Below are positions 7,560 to 15,480 of a stretch of 64,000 bases of DNA, piece by piece. Under the pieces are notes generated by a model. That model did no database searches. It worked only from the letters and a program-made list of their open reading frames with translations, and had not been told where the DNA came from. Each line of letters opens with the position of its first letter. Position 1 is the stretch's first letter. Origin of the DNA: Telmatobacter sp. DSM 110680 (GTDB lineage Bacteria > Acidobacteriota > Terriglobia > Terriglobales > Acidobacteriaceae); NCBI RefSeq assembly GCF_039994875.1, contig NZ_CP121196.1, forward strand, positions 4,836,001 to 4,900,000, read 5' to 3'. A program made the position numbers and the translations under genes.

Positions 7560-8486
7560 CTACCTGGGCCTCAGTGTCTGATATTTCGCAATGGTGTATC
7601 CCAGCGACGCGCCCAGCCAGACATCCGACGGGAAATGTGCTTCCTCTGTAATGCGCGAGCCGCTGATCGCGGTCGCCAGCGTGTAGCATAGCACTGGAAT
7701 CCATGGCTTGCCGCGGTGCCGATACCGTTCCGCAACGACGGTCGCTACAGACCACACCGCCGTCGCATGACCGGACGGGAAACTGCTGCCTTTCAAAGGC
7801 GATTTGCCGCCATTGAAAAACGTCCCGGTGAAGCTGCCGTTCTGCGCCACATCGGCAGGCCGCTGCCGGCGCGTCACTGCCTTGATCGCCAGGTTGACCA
7901 CGACGCTGTCTCCATATGCCTCAGCCGCCAGCAGAGCGGTATTCACTTCTCGGTCATCGTGGCGGATATAACCCGCTGTCATCAATCCGGCCGGGAGAGC
8001 GATCACTTCACCCGTGGAGATCATTGGATCGAAGACATCGTTGAAATCATCCCAATTCTTCTGATGTTTCTGAAAATACGGCATCGCATGCGGATCCGCA
8101 TAAATCAGCCCCGCCGTTCCACCCACGATAATGAGCGCCGGAACCAGGTGATGCCCGGTGGCGAGCTGCTTAGGGAATGTCCACCAGATATCCTTCTGAT
8201 CGTGCAGAAAATCGCCCGGAAGACTGCGCCATGTGGCCTCCCGCTGCGCTACACCTGTGGTTGTGTCGACCGCTGGACGCATAGTCTGACTGGGATCATC
8301 TGGCACAGCCGCGCGTGCCGGACTGTCCGGCAAAACGATCCGTTCTGGGACCGCAGCGGCGGCTGCCAGGCCCGGGTCGTCGGGCAGGTTGGACAAACTC
8401 TGGGCGCTGCCCTTATTCAGCGCACCAGCGAGCAAGAGAGAAGAAGCAGAAAGAAGAGTCAAATACTTCGTAATCCTAATCATCAC
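7560..8486 (-). CDS. PAP2-family phosphatase, exported
   Basis: A 308-residue protein with an N-terminal signal or anchor (TKYLTLLSASSLLLAGALNKGSAQ). The three PAP2 phosphatase motifs are present in order: KAVTRRQRP (motif 1, Lys-x6-Arg-Pro), SSFPSGHATA (motif 2, catalytic Pro-Ser-Gly-His) and SRITEEAHFPSDVWLG (motif 3, with a His-x3-Asp arrangement). PAP2 enzymes dephosphorylate phosphatidate, undecaprenyl diphosphate or related lipids on the outer face of the membrane. The catalytic residues are intact. The next gene upstream in the same direction is a four-helix membrane protein 32 bp away, possibly co-transcribed. The substrate is unknown. Confidence 0.9.
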   Translation of the reverse strand: MMIRITKYLTLLSASSLLLAGALNKGSAQSLSNLPDDPGLAAAAAVPERIVLPDSPARAAVPDDPSQTMRPAVDTTTGVAQREATWRSLPGDFLHDQKDIWWTFPKQLATGHHLVPALIIVGGTAGLIYADPHAMPYFQKHQKNWDDFNDVFDPMISTGEVIALPAGLMTAGYIRHDDREVNTALLAAEAYGDSVVVNLAIKAVTRRQRPADVAQNGSFTGTFFNGGKSPLKGSSFPSGHATAVWSVATVVAERYRHRGKPWIPVLCYTLATAISGSRITEEAHFPSDVWLGASLGYTIAKYQTLRPR

Positions 8487-8518
8487 GTCAGGTTGGATGC
8501 AGGATACGAAGGAATCTG

Positions 8519-8863
8519 TCAGCTTTTGCTCATACTCTCTTTAAACCAGAGCGCCGTTGCCGGCCGGAACAGAAGCCACGCAATCACACCGCATAAGGCT
8601 GCGTGAATCAAAAGCTCCGGCAAAGGATGAAAGATGCTGATGAAAACATGGAAGACTACCCATACCAGAGCCAGCCAGCGTGCCCAGTTCTGGCGAAGCA
8701 GCAGACCTACTCCACTGACCACCGCCGTCATCTCGGTCAGTTCAATTGCGATGGCATCGCGATGGCCCGCAGTCAACTCGTGGAAGTGGAAAATGAACCC
8801 CGCTACTCCTACGAGCAGATAGATGGCCGCAACAATCATGACCGCGATGGGCAGCTTTTTCAT
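8519..8863 (-). CDS. Four-helix small membrane protein, unknown function
   Basis: A 114-residue protein made almost entirely of four hydrophobic helices (residues about 5-25, 42-57, 62-80 and 84-102) with a short basic tail. Length and helix pattern resemble small DoxX-like or uncharacterised acidobacterial membrane proteins, but no diagnostic motif is visible. It lies 32 bp upstream of the PAP2 gene on the same strand, so a two-gene transcript is likely. Confidence 0.6.
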   Translation of the reverse strand: MKKLPIAVMIVAAIYLLVGVAGFIFHFHELTAGHRDAIAIELTEMTAVVSGVGLLLRQNWARWLALVWVVFHVFISIFHPLPELLIHAALCGVIAWLLFRPATALWFKESMSKS

Positions 8864-8921
8864 GTCAACCAGTATGCCCGATAAGCGCCGCGCTTAAAAT
8901 GAGGAGTTGAGGAGAAGTTTC

Positions 8922-9158
8922 TTGCCAGCCTACGAATACCTTTGCGAACAGTGCGAGTGCCGCTTCGAACAGCGGCAGAAAATGTCCGACGCCGCAATCG
9001 ACCAATGTCCGGAGTGCGGGGGTCACGTCAAGCGCCTGATCAGCGGAGGAGCCGGCACCATTACCAAGGGTGCGAGCCAACCCGCGGCGCCGGCATGCGC
9101 TTCCGGAGCATGTTGCGGCGGAGGTATGTGCGGCCAGAATAGCTTCAGCGAGAATTGA
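8922..9158 (+). CDS. FmdB-type zinc-ribbon regulatory protein
   Basis: The start is TTG 8922, giving MPAYEYLCEQCE, the invariant FmdB start; GAGGAGAAG lies just upstream and decides the start over the TTG at 8907. The 78-residue product has the CxxC…CxxC zinc ribbon (CEQC near residues 9-12 and CPEC near 32-35), the VKRLISGG motif, and a Cys-rich tail (ACASGACCGGGMC). FmdB proteins are named after a putative regulator of formamidase genes and appear to be general small zinc-ribbon proteins; no specific role is known. It is divergent from the membrane-protein/PAP2 pair. Confidence 0.88.
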   Translation: MPAYEYLCEQCECRFEQRQKMSDAAIDQCPECGGHVKRLISGGAGTITKGASQPAAPACASGACCGGGMCGQNSFSEN

Positions 9159-9204
9159 TCACGACGACGTCACTGAGAATAGCGAAGGGCGGCAATCGCC
9201 ACTT

Positions 9205-9792
9205 CTAATTCACAAACCGCTTCTTGACGTCGCTCGACGTCAACAAATACGGGATCAACGCGCCGGCCCAGATAAGCATCCGCACCAGCTCAACGTAAAT
9301 ACGCGTCATATCCTTATCGGGAAACATGGAGTTGATTACGGAGGTTGTCGCGACGCGAAACAGCACCGTGACTGACACGTAAGAAACCATCCAAATAGGA
9401 AAACGTCTGCTCCTCGCGTAGAAGAGAAAGTTCAGGACTATCGCGCTGGCAACAAGAAGAATATTCACTCCGATTTCGAAGTAAAGAAATTCCGGCAATC
9501 CAGGATGTCTCTGCGTATTTGCCTGGATCTGATCACTGAACAGCGTGGGAATCTCGAAGGTGATGATCGACATCACCCGGAGGATTGGGGCGACTACAAG
9601 ACTGATCGCCACGACCCACAACCACTTCGAAAGAGCGGCCTGCCCTGGACCCGCCAGTGACTTCACTCCCGGCAGCGATGGCGTAATTGTCTCTCCCGCC
9701 GCTACCACGGCGAGATTCTTGTTGCCGCACATCATGCAGGATTGCACACCATCTGGGATATGCAGACCACACAATTTGCATTGCGTCGGCAT
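9205..9792 (-). CDS. Zinc-ribbon plus DUF2569 membrane protein
   Basis: A 195-residue protein. Residues 5-25 form a short zinc ribbon (CKLCGLHIPDGVQSCMMCG), a linker follows, then four membrane segments typical of DUF2569 (WLWVVAISLVVAPILR, LYFEIGVNILLVASAIVLNFLFY, IWMVSYVSVTVLFRVATT, VRMLIWAGALIPYLLTSSDVKKRF). The closing S-x-R/K-V-K-x-T/R-F motif of the family is seen as SSDVKKRFVN. DUF2569 proteins are of unknown function. The gene is monocistronic and convergent with fmdB. Confidence 0.8.
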   Translation of the reverse strand: MPTQCKLCGLHIPDGVQSCMMCGNKNLAVVAAGETITPSLPGVKSLAGPGQAALSKWLWVVAISLVVAPILRVMSIITFEIPTLFSDQIQANTQRHPGLPEFLYFEIGVNILLVASAIVLNFLFYARSRRFPIWMVSYVSVTVLFRVATTSVINSMFPDKDMTRIYVELVRMLIWAGALIPYLLTSSDVKKRFVN

Positions 9793-9923
9793 CGGGCCCC
9801 CGATTTTTGGTTTTCACGATGATCGACGGGGTTCTTTAGACTTGTCAATGACTCAAAGGTTTACCCTTCGGTCACCATCGCGGGCGCCATAGGATCAGGT
9901 TTCGGCGCGAAAAAATTGCTATT

Positions 9924-9959
9924 CACGCGCCCCATCGATAAGTCCTACTTAGGCGCGTG
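9924..9959 (-). terminator. Probable terminator of the coiled-coil protein gene
   Basis: On the minus strand an 8-bp stem (CACGCGCC/GGCGCGTG, bases 9952-9959 and 9924-9931) with a long loop is followed, after a few bases, by a run of T residues (complement of the A-run near 9911-9916). It lies just after the stop at 9965. Confidence 0.5.
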
Positions 9960-9964
9960 GCCGA

Positions 9965-10219
9965 TCAGGCAAAGGCCATACCCAGTACGGAATCGATCTG
10001 TTGCTTCATCGAGCCAAATCCAGCGTCTTGGGAGTTCGAAGACTGAGATTCAAGCCCTTCTCCCGCCAAACCTGCTAGAGGCTTCAGCGCGATAATGGCC
10101 GAATCGATCTGCTCCATGCGGTTCCGCAGACGCTTGGCGTCCTCAAATAATGCTTCCAGTTCGACCTTGGCCGCTTCCATTGCCGTGCGATAGGTGCTTG
10201 CATAAGACTGGTTGCTCAT
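9965..10219 (-). CDS. Small coiled-coil protein, unknown function
   Basis: ATG 10219 (MSNQSYASTYRTAMEAAK) is chosen because GGAGG lies five bases upstream; the longer open frame begins inside that region. The 84-residue product is soluble and predicted helical, with heptad-like spacing in AKVELEALFEDAKRLRNRMEQIDSAIIALKPL, suggesting a coiled-coil dimer. The C-terminus is Ser/Gln-rich. No family was recognised. It is divergent from murG, with about 300 bp between the two starts. Confidence 0.6.
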   Translation of the reverse strand: MSNQSYASTYRTAMEAAKVELEALFEDAKRLRNRMEQIDSAIIALKPLAGLAGEGLESQSSNSQDAGFGSMKQQIDSVLGMAFA

Positions 10220-10517
10220 ATTGCCCTCCATCCCAAAAAGTCTAACTTGAACGAGACCGGACGATGCATTGCACAAACTATGTGCCTGCAAGGACTTTCG
10301 TGCTAGAAGGCCCTACATAAAACTGGTCGACGAAAATCCGGAGGAATTCGACGATGCAAAATTCGCTCTCAATTTTTTTCATGTTCGATGGCAATACTGC
10401 CCACGCTATCTGCTAATGCAAGTGGGCCGCGGCCAACTTCAAGGTATTAACCTTCAGAGTTCAGGCCAGTCGGCGCACAAGCTGCCATCTGCATCTACGC
10501 GCAATACCATAGAAGAG

Positions 10518-11648
10518 ATGGGCATGGACGCACCGATCGCAGAAAACCAGAGCTCTCCGTCGCTCCGCGTCCTCATCGCTGGTGGAGGCACTGGCGGACA
10601 TATCATTCCTGCACTTGCCGTCGCCCATGAACTCGTCACGCGGCATCATGCCGACGTGCTCTTTCTCGGCACGCCCCGCGGCATGGAATCCCGCCTTGTT
10701 CCCGCTGCAGGATTTCAGCTCCGCCTCATTGATGTGGGTCCGTTGAAGAATGTTTCCCTTGCCACGCGCATTCACACTCTGCTCGATATTCCCAACAGCC
10801 TGTTCGCATGTCGGCGGCTTATTCACGAATTTAATCCAGATGTAGTTTTAGGTGTTGGCGGATATGCGTCCGGACCCGGAATGGCCGCAGCCCTTATGCT
10901 CCACGTACCCACCATGGCCTTTGAGCCCAATGCGATGCCGGGGCTTGCCAATCGCCTGGTGGGAAAACGGGTGCAGGCAGCTGCCGTTAATTTTCCTTCT
11001 GCTGCTCTCTACTTCAACAATGCTGAAGTCACCGGGATTCCGGTGCGGCCGGATTTCTTCAAGCTTCCCCCGGAGACCGCAGAGACCCCTCACCTGCTAG
11101 TCTTCGGCGGATCGCAGGGCGCGCGCATCTTCAACAACACACTGCCCGCCATCGCGCCGGCGCTGATTGCGGCTGTTCCCGGGCTTACGATTCTTCACCA
11201 GGCGGGCATGCGTCATCTTGAAGTCACCGAGGCTGCCTACAAGGCCAGCGGCGCCGACCCGGCACAGTGGCAGGTCAGCGGATTTCTGGATGACATGCCT
11301 ACGCGATTCGCACAGGCCAACCTGGTGATGGCGCGGAGCGGAGCATCGACCGTCGCCGAACTTGCCGCCGCCGGAAAGCCTGCGCTGCTTGTCCCCTTCG
11401 CCGCCGCAGCCGACGATCACCAGACGCGCAACGCTGAAGAAATGGTCAGGGCCGAGGCCGCCGTGATGCTCAAAGAATCCGATCTGGCGGATCACCAGAA
11501 AGTTCTCGCGTGTCTCGAGGAATTGCTCGGTTCGCGGGAGCGGCTCGCCGCGATGTCGGCCGCTGCACTCACGCAGGCCCATCCGCAGGCAGCGGAAGAT
11601 ATCGCCAACCGCCTGGTGTCGTTGGCAACTCGCTCTACTACACGCTAA
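10518..11648 (+). CDS. murG: MurG, UDP-GlcNAc:lipid I GlcNAc transferase
   Basis: MurG adds N-acetylglucosamine to lipid I on the inner membrane face, making lipid II for peptidoglycan. The 376-residue product has the N-terminal glycine loop GGGTGGHIIPALAVA (near residues 22-36), GVGGYASGP, FEPNAMPGLANR, the second glycine loop GGSQGARIFN, and the GASTVAELAAAGKPALLVPF UDP-binding segment. ATG 10518 with AGAAGAG upstream is chosen; a further 83 in-frame codons upstream do not look like MurG. It is not in the dcw cluster: it lies about 2.5 kb from ftsW on the opposite strand, alone. A hairpin follows. Confidence 0.95.
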   Translation: MGMDAPIAENQSSPSLRVLIAGGGTGGHIIPALAVAHELVTRHHADVLFLGTPRGMESRLVPAAGFQLRLIDVGPLKNVSLATRIHTLLDIPNSLFACRRLIHEFNPDVVLGVGGYASGPGMAAALMLHVPTMAFEPNAMPGLANRLVGKRVQAAAVNFPSAALYFNNAEVTGIPVRPDFFKLPPETAETPHLLVFGGSQGARIFNNTLPAIAPALIAAVPGLTILHQAGMRHLEVTEAAYKASGADPAQWQVSGFLDDMPTRFAQANLVMARSGASTVAELAAAGKPALLVPFAAAADDHQTRNAEEMVRAEAAVMLKESDLADHQKVLACLEELLGSRERLAAMSAAALTQAHPQAAEDIANRLVSLATRSTTR

Positions 11649-11676
11649 GCAGTTCGCAATTCTGTCGAAGCAACAA

Positions 11677-11698
11677 GGGCGCGGCTTTCGCCGCGCCC
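11677..11698. terminator. Bidirectional hairpin after murG
   Basis: A 9-bp perfect stem (11677-11685 and 11690-11698, arm GGGCGCGGC) with a TTTC loop, between the converging murG and the HtaA-like secreted protein gene. T-rich sequence follows on the minus side only (TTGTTGCTT). Confidence 0.7.
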
Positions 11699-11716
11699 TC
11701 AATACATCAGCAGATT

Positions 11717-12322
11717 TTAGTAGGTCCAGTCAGCGCTGCTCACGTAAGCCGTTACGTTGGCGGTGCCGATGCTCAGGCCCGCGGTAAACTGCGAAACTCC
11801 ATACACCTTGTTCAGAGCCGCAGCGGCCTTCGCATCCAACGTCACCTTCACGCCCATCAAGGCCAGGGTGTTGCCGTGCGTCTTCAACGGTACCGAAAAT
11901 CCGGAGGGCAGTGTCAGGTCAAACAGTGGAAGGCGGCCCACCACCTTGTTGTCCACCACGGCAACGCCGGTGATCATGGGCATCGAGCCAGTGGTGTCAA
12001 TGATGAAGTCCTGCAGCCGGACCGTTGTTGAACCACCTTCAAAGGTCAGCCCGCCGGAGTGAATCAAGTTGCCCATCGCGGTGTCGCGGTCAATGACACC
12101 GGTAACGATGGGAAACGATACGACGCCACCCGACACCATCGTTGGATTTACCTGTCCTACCTTGACGCTCAGGGCCGTGAGAGCGCTGGTGAAGGTGCTG
12201 CTGAGGGTAACATCGGTTGCGCCCGCGTAGGCGGTAACGGTGCTTTGCGCCGAGGCGCTGATTGAGAGCAGGGACAACACGGCAGTTGCGCAGATCGACT
12301 GTGCAAGCATTCTCATCTTCAT
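11717..12322 (-). CDS. Secreted protein, HtaA-domain-like beta protein
   Basis: A 201-residue protein with a signal peptide (MKMRMLAQSICATAVLSLLSISASAQ) and AGGAG upstream of the ATG. The mature part is rich in Thr, Val, Ser and Gly, with alternating hydrophobic strands. The stretch FPIVTGVIDRDTAMGNLIHSGGL and the later DFIID…G…AVVD resemble the HtaA-type beta-sandwich seen in secreted, sometimes haem-binding, proteins; this likeness is tentative. There is no catalytic motif. It converges with murG and is divergent from the DUF3303 gene. Confidence 0.6.
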   Translation of the reverse strand: MKMRMLAQSICATAVLSLLSISASAQSTVTAYAGATDVTLSSTFTSALTALSVKVGQVNPTMVSGGVVSFPIVTGVIDRDTAMGNLIHSGGLTFEGGSTTVRLQDFIIDTTGSMPMITGVAVVDNKVVGRLPLFDLTLPSGFSVPLKTHGNTLALMGVKVTLDAKAAAALNKVYGVSQFTAGLSIGTANVTAYVSSADWTY

Positions 12323-12642
12323 GGTTCTGGTCTCCTGGAATTCTTCTGGGAAGTTGCCGGCGTTGAATCCAATCCGGACAATCCGAAGATAGAGATGCTG
12401 GCGGCGTCATTTCCGGTAGCGACGACGAAGGGCCGGTTTTGATTGGGCAGACAAAATTCGAAAGCTTTCCAGCGCAGATGGAAAACTTCATAGAAGTCGA
12501 TGACCGGCGCGCAATTTGAGCGTTCCACCGCTTGATAAGAATTCATGGAGTGCCCGGCGCAAGGCTGCGCTATACTTCTCGCCTTCGAACACTGCTGAGA
12601 ATTTCCCCCCGAAGAAAACCTGAACTGAAAGTGGAGGTCTGC

Positions 12643-12921
12643 ATGAGAGTCATGTCTACGTACAGCGTGCGTCCGGGCTGTATCAAGGAAGCCGCAGCGC
12701 GATTTCTCGCCGGAGAGGGAGCGCCCGTTGAGGGTGTGACCCTGGTAGGACGCTGGCACAAAACCGATGGCAGCGGCGGATTCGTTCTCTACGAGTCCGA
12801 CAGTCCCGAAGCCCTGTTTAACGGCGCGATGAAGTGGGCCGATGTGCTGGAGATCCACAGCAATGTAGTGGTCGACGACAACGCCGCCGGCGCCGCCATG
12901 GCCAAGTACTACGGCAAGTAG
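12643..12921 (+). CDS. DUF3303 protein (dimeric ferredoxin-like fold)
   Basis: ATG 12643 with GGAGG six bases upstream gives a 92-residue protein, MRVMSTYSVRPGCIKEAAARFL…, of the DUF3303 family. These are small alpha/beta-barrel-like proteins that carry GVTLVGRWH and FVLYESDSPEALF-type segments and probably form dimers; their function is unknown. A longer frame upstream lacks family similarity. It is monocistronic, and a REP-like hairpin lies 43 bp downstream. Confidence 0.8.
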   Translation: MRVMSTYSVRPGCIKEAAARFLAGEGAPVEGVTLVGRWHKTDGSGGFVLYESDSPEALFNGAMKWADVLEIHSNVVVDDNAAGAAMAKYYGK

Positions 12922-12964
12922 TGCTGAGGAGCGGTCGACTGGAGAGTTGCTGGTTACTGGTTTT

Positions 12965-12990
12965 CCCAGGTCTCGGAATCGAGACCTGGG
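12965..12990. repeat. REP-like palindrome with GGGGCACCC tail (copy 1)
   Basis: An 11-bp perfect inverted repeat (CCCAGGTCTCG, loop GAAT) whose right arm runs into GGGGCACCC. The second hairpin at 14066 has the same tail. There is no T-run, so a terminator is less likely. Hairpins of this kind are the substrates of RAYT transposases. Confidence 0.6.
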
Positions 12991-13291
12991 GCACCCCCCA
13001 CCGGTATCTGGGAGCAAATTCCTTATCCCAAAGGAGTTAGGCGGAAGTCACCTGCGCAAATTACTCTTACCATTGAGCTTAGCGCCAAATTCTTCTCAGC
13101 GAGGGGCTTACGGATCAGAAAAGAGAGATCAGAAGACCGATCAAACATCCGCAAGGATCAGAATCGCACGGCACTCATTCATCTGACTTGAGTATGCGGA
13201 AACGCGCGAAATAATCTGCAAAAGATTTGCATGGATGCGGGAATTATTTTCTCTATCAGGCTTCGGCTTTCAGTTATCTGGGCAAAGACGA
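12991..13291. other. Intergenic region with no recognisable gene
   Basis: About 300 bp of lower GC content downstream of the DUF3303 gene and the hairpin. No conserved coding frame, tRNA or terminator was seen. Confidence 0.4.
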
Positions 13292-13585
13292 TTACTGCCA
13301 GTAGTATCCTGCTGCTCGCAGGCAATCAATCTCCATCGCAATCGCTGCCATAATGAACGCGATCGCCACTGCACCGACCATCACGCGAGGAAATCGCTCG
13401 GCGAAGGTTACCGGAGCATTGCCTGCGAATTCGAAGAGAGGGCCGCACCACTCCGCGCCGTCCTCTGCCCTGTTCTCTGTCTCGTCGTGCTGCGATGGAA
13501 AGAGACCATACTCGCTGTCGCTTTTGGATTCAACGACGCGAATGGATACGGTGGCATGTATATGTTGCTTTTCTTTAGTCAGCAT
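13292..13585 (-). CDS. Small single-helix membrane protein, hypothetical
   Basis: A 97-residue frame from ATG 13585, with GTGAGG seven bases upstream. The first 60 residues are polar; a plausible transmembrane helix (RVMVGAVAIAFIMAAIAMEI, near residues 68-87) follows, then a short aromatic end (AGYYWQ). The frame on the other strand (13235-13699) has the composition of a shadow. No family was recognised. The clear membrane segment and ribosome site are the only support. Confidence 0.4.
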   Translation of the reverse strand: MLTKEKQHIHATVSIRVVESKSDSEYGLFPSQHDETENRAEDGAEWCGPLFEFAGNAPVTFAERFPRVMVGAVAIAFIMAAIAMEIDCLRAAGYYWQ

Positions 13586-13811
13586 TCTGGCCTCACATCG
13601 CGGGGAGCCGGCAACCCCAATTACCGGCCCCTCACGGATACGCCACGCGACGTCAACCCAGCGTCTGCATCTGCGTGGACTTGGACTATAGTCACATGAC
13701 TTTTGAATGGCAGAATGTGAGGCCGATCACAGCGGAATTCTGTCGCGGCAGATGAAAGGGTCGAGTTAGAGTTCGAGTTGAGGCTCATACGCAATGTAGG
13801 TACGGATAAAC

Positions 13812-14093
13812 GTGGACCTGTCGAAATCGAGTCGTATTGGACTTGAACGAAGCGTGCGATACTACGATTTCAATGTCTTCACCCAAACCAAGTTCATCGA
13901 AAAACTTCGTTACATTCACCGGAATCCGGTTGCTCGAGGACTGGTGGAGAAGTCGGAAGACTATCGCTGGTCCAGCTTCCGCCATTGGGCTACCGGTGAA
14001 TGCGGACCGGTCGAAATCGAGTCGCATTGGACCTGGACGAAACGTGGAGGGTCCGATATTCATACCCCACTCATGCGCAAACTGCGCGCATGA
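13812..14093 (+). pseudogene. REP-associated tyrosine transposase (RAYT) remnant, C-terminal part only
   Basis: The readable frame contains YYDFNVFTQTKFIEKLRYIHRNP, VARGLVEKSEDYRWSSFRHWATG and VEIESHWT, which are the C-terminal signatures of TnpA_REP / RAYT (IS200-like Y1 transposase superfamily). The N-terminal catalytic part with the HUH motif is missing, so it cannot be active. At its 5' end (13814-13856) lies a second, diverged copy of the terminal coding segment (…GPVEIESYWT then stop) in another frame, so two element ends are fused. A REP-like hairpin overlaps its 3' end. RAYT proteins mobilise REP hairpins within the host genome. Confidence 0.8.
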
Positions 14094-14100
14094 ATGGGGC
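14066..14100. repeat. REP-like palindrome with GGGGCACCC tail (copy 2)
   Basis: Arms 14066-14079 and 14087-14100 (CCCCACTCATGCGC against GCGCATGAATGGGG, one mismatch), followed by CACCC. Tail and geometry match the hairpin at 12965, although the stem sequence differs. It lies at the end of the RAYT remnant and just beyond the end of ftsW. Confidence 0.65.
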
Positions 14101-14126
14101 ACCCAGTCTTACGCGCGGTTTGAAGT

Positions 14127-15221
14127 TCAATCCACTTTTTTTGAGATGTTCAGCAAAATCCCGATCCCGGCCAGGGTGAAGAAAAGGCTGGTGCCGCCGG
14201 AGGAGATGAACGGGAGCGGGATGCCCTTGGTGGGGAGCAGCGACAGGACCACGCTGATGTTGAAGAAGGCTTGCAGCAGGATCGCCGTCGTGAGCCCGAA
14301 GGCGGTGAGGCGCGCGAAGGGATCGGTGGAGCGGTAGGCGGTGCGCAGGCCGCGGTATCCGAGGACGACGAACAGCGCGAGGATGACGATGGCTCCGACA
14401 AAGCCCAGTTCCTCGGCGATGTTGGCGAAGATGAAGTCGGTGTGGGCCTCGGGCAGATAGAAAAGCTTCTGCATGCCCTCCATGTAGCCGCGGCCCGCAA
14501 AGCCGCCGGTGCCGACAGCGATGAGCGACTGGTTGATGTGGAATCCGGCGCCTTGCGGATCGAGGTCGGGATGCGCAAAGGCCAGCATGCGGGCGCGTCT
14601 CCACGGAACCCAGAACAGCAGCGCGGCCAGCGGTGGAGCGGCGGCAGCCACGGCGAGGAAGAGATACTTCCAATCCATACCTGCGAGGATCAGCAGCATC
14701 GCACTGACTCCGGCAACGACGAGCGCGGTGCCGAGGTCGGGCTGCTTCACGATCAGCAGTATGAAGACGACGGGCATCATAGCAGCGCGCAGCAGCGTTT
14801 TTCGCCAGTCGTGCATCTGGTCGAGCCGTGTAGAGAGGAACCATGCCAGAAAGAGAATGATGACCGGCTTGGCAATCTCAGACGGTTGGAAGGTGAAGAA
14901 GCCACCGAAGCGGATCCAGCGATGGGTATGGTGCGAGTCGCGAAAGAAAAGGACCACGACCAGCAGCAGCGTGGTGATGGTGAGTGCGGGATAGACGAAG
15001 CGCGGCGAGTTGTAACGCGAATAGTCAATGCGCGACAGCACGATCATGGCCAGGATGCCAGCCACAGCCCACAGCGCCTGCCGCATCACGAAGCCATAGG
15101 GCGAGTTGTACCGCTCCTGCGCCACGACTGCGGAGGCGGAGAAGACCATTACCAGCCCCGCCACGACGAGCAACAGGGTAGTAAAGAAGATCCACTTGTC
15201 GACGCCTACGCGCTTTGCCAT
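14127..15221 (-). CDS. ftsW: FtsW, SEDS-family septal peptidoglycan polymerase
   Basis: FtsW polymerises lipid II at the division septum together with its cognate PBP, FtsI. The 364-residue product has ten predicted membrane helices, the early GLVMVFSASAVVA segment, the SEDS motifs FGGFFTFQPSEIAKP and KQPDLGTALV, the large loop with HINQSLIAVGTGGFAGRG and EAHTDFIFANIAEELG, and the closing GIPLPFISSGGTSLFF. ATG 15221 follows AAGGAAG. It is the last gene of the dcw cluster here, separated from murD by 444 bp of repeat-bearing sequence, and may have its own promoter. Confidence 0.95.
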   Translation of the reverse strand: MAKRVGVDKWIFFTTLLLVVAGLVMVFSASAVVAQERYNSPYGFVMRQALWAVAGILAMIVLSRIDYSRYNSPRFVYPALTITTLLLVVVLFFRDSHHTHRWIRFGGFFTFQPSEIAKPVIILFLAWFLSTRLDQMHDWRKTLLRAAMMPVVFILLIVKQPDLGTALVVAGVSAMLLILAGMDWKYLFLAVAAAAPPLAALLFWVPWRRARMLAFAHPDLDPQGAGFHINQSLIAVGTGGFAGRGYMEGMQKLFYLPEAHTDFIFANIAEELGFVGAIVILALFVVLGYRGLRTAYRSTDPFARLTAFGLTTAILLQAFFNISVVLSLLPTKGIPLPFISSGGTSLFFTLAGIGILLNISKKVD

Positions 15222-15250
15222 TTTTGCTTCCTTGGTTTGGAAGGGTCTAA

Positions 15251-15323
15251 AAGCAGATCCTTCGCTCCGCTTACCCCACTGACTTTGTCAGCGTGGCCCC
15301 AAGCTGTCCGCTCAGGATGACAA
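15251..15323. repeat. 73-bp dispersed direct repeat, copy A
   Basis: Begins AAGCAGATCCTTCGCTCCGC and ends CTCAGGATGACAA. It is nearly identical to 15481-15554, with a few substitutions and one single-base indel. The centre can form a small hairpin (CCACTGAC / GTCAGCGTGG). It is non-coding. Confidence 0.85.
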
Positions 15324-15480
15324 TTCCAGAATTGCTCGCTAATTCGGCACTGAAGTCATGCCCGATACAAACACTCTTGTGCTTGTGGCTATGGTTTCAC
15401 GGGCGGGCTGTGGAGATTCGGCGCGGGGCTACGGTGGGCATCAAAGTGATTAAGCTGCGGGATCATGCTGTCACTGCGAG

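Noticed and set aside
12965..12990. Hairpin considered as a terminator for the DUF3303 gene
   Set aside because: No T-run follows, and the shared GGGGCACCC tail with a second hairpin fits a repeat family better.
13235..13699. 154-residue plus-strand frame downstream of the DUF3303 gene
   Set aside because: Cys/Arg-rich with no domain; the minus-strand frame 13292-13585 with a membrane helix is more plausible.
14271..15320. 349-residue plus-strand frame opposite ftsW
   Set aside because: Antisense shadow rich in Glu, Gln, His and Arg, without any domain; ftsW on the other strand is unambiguous.
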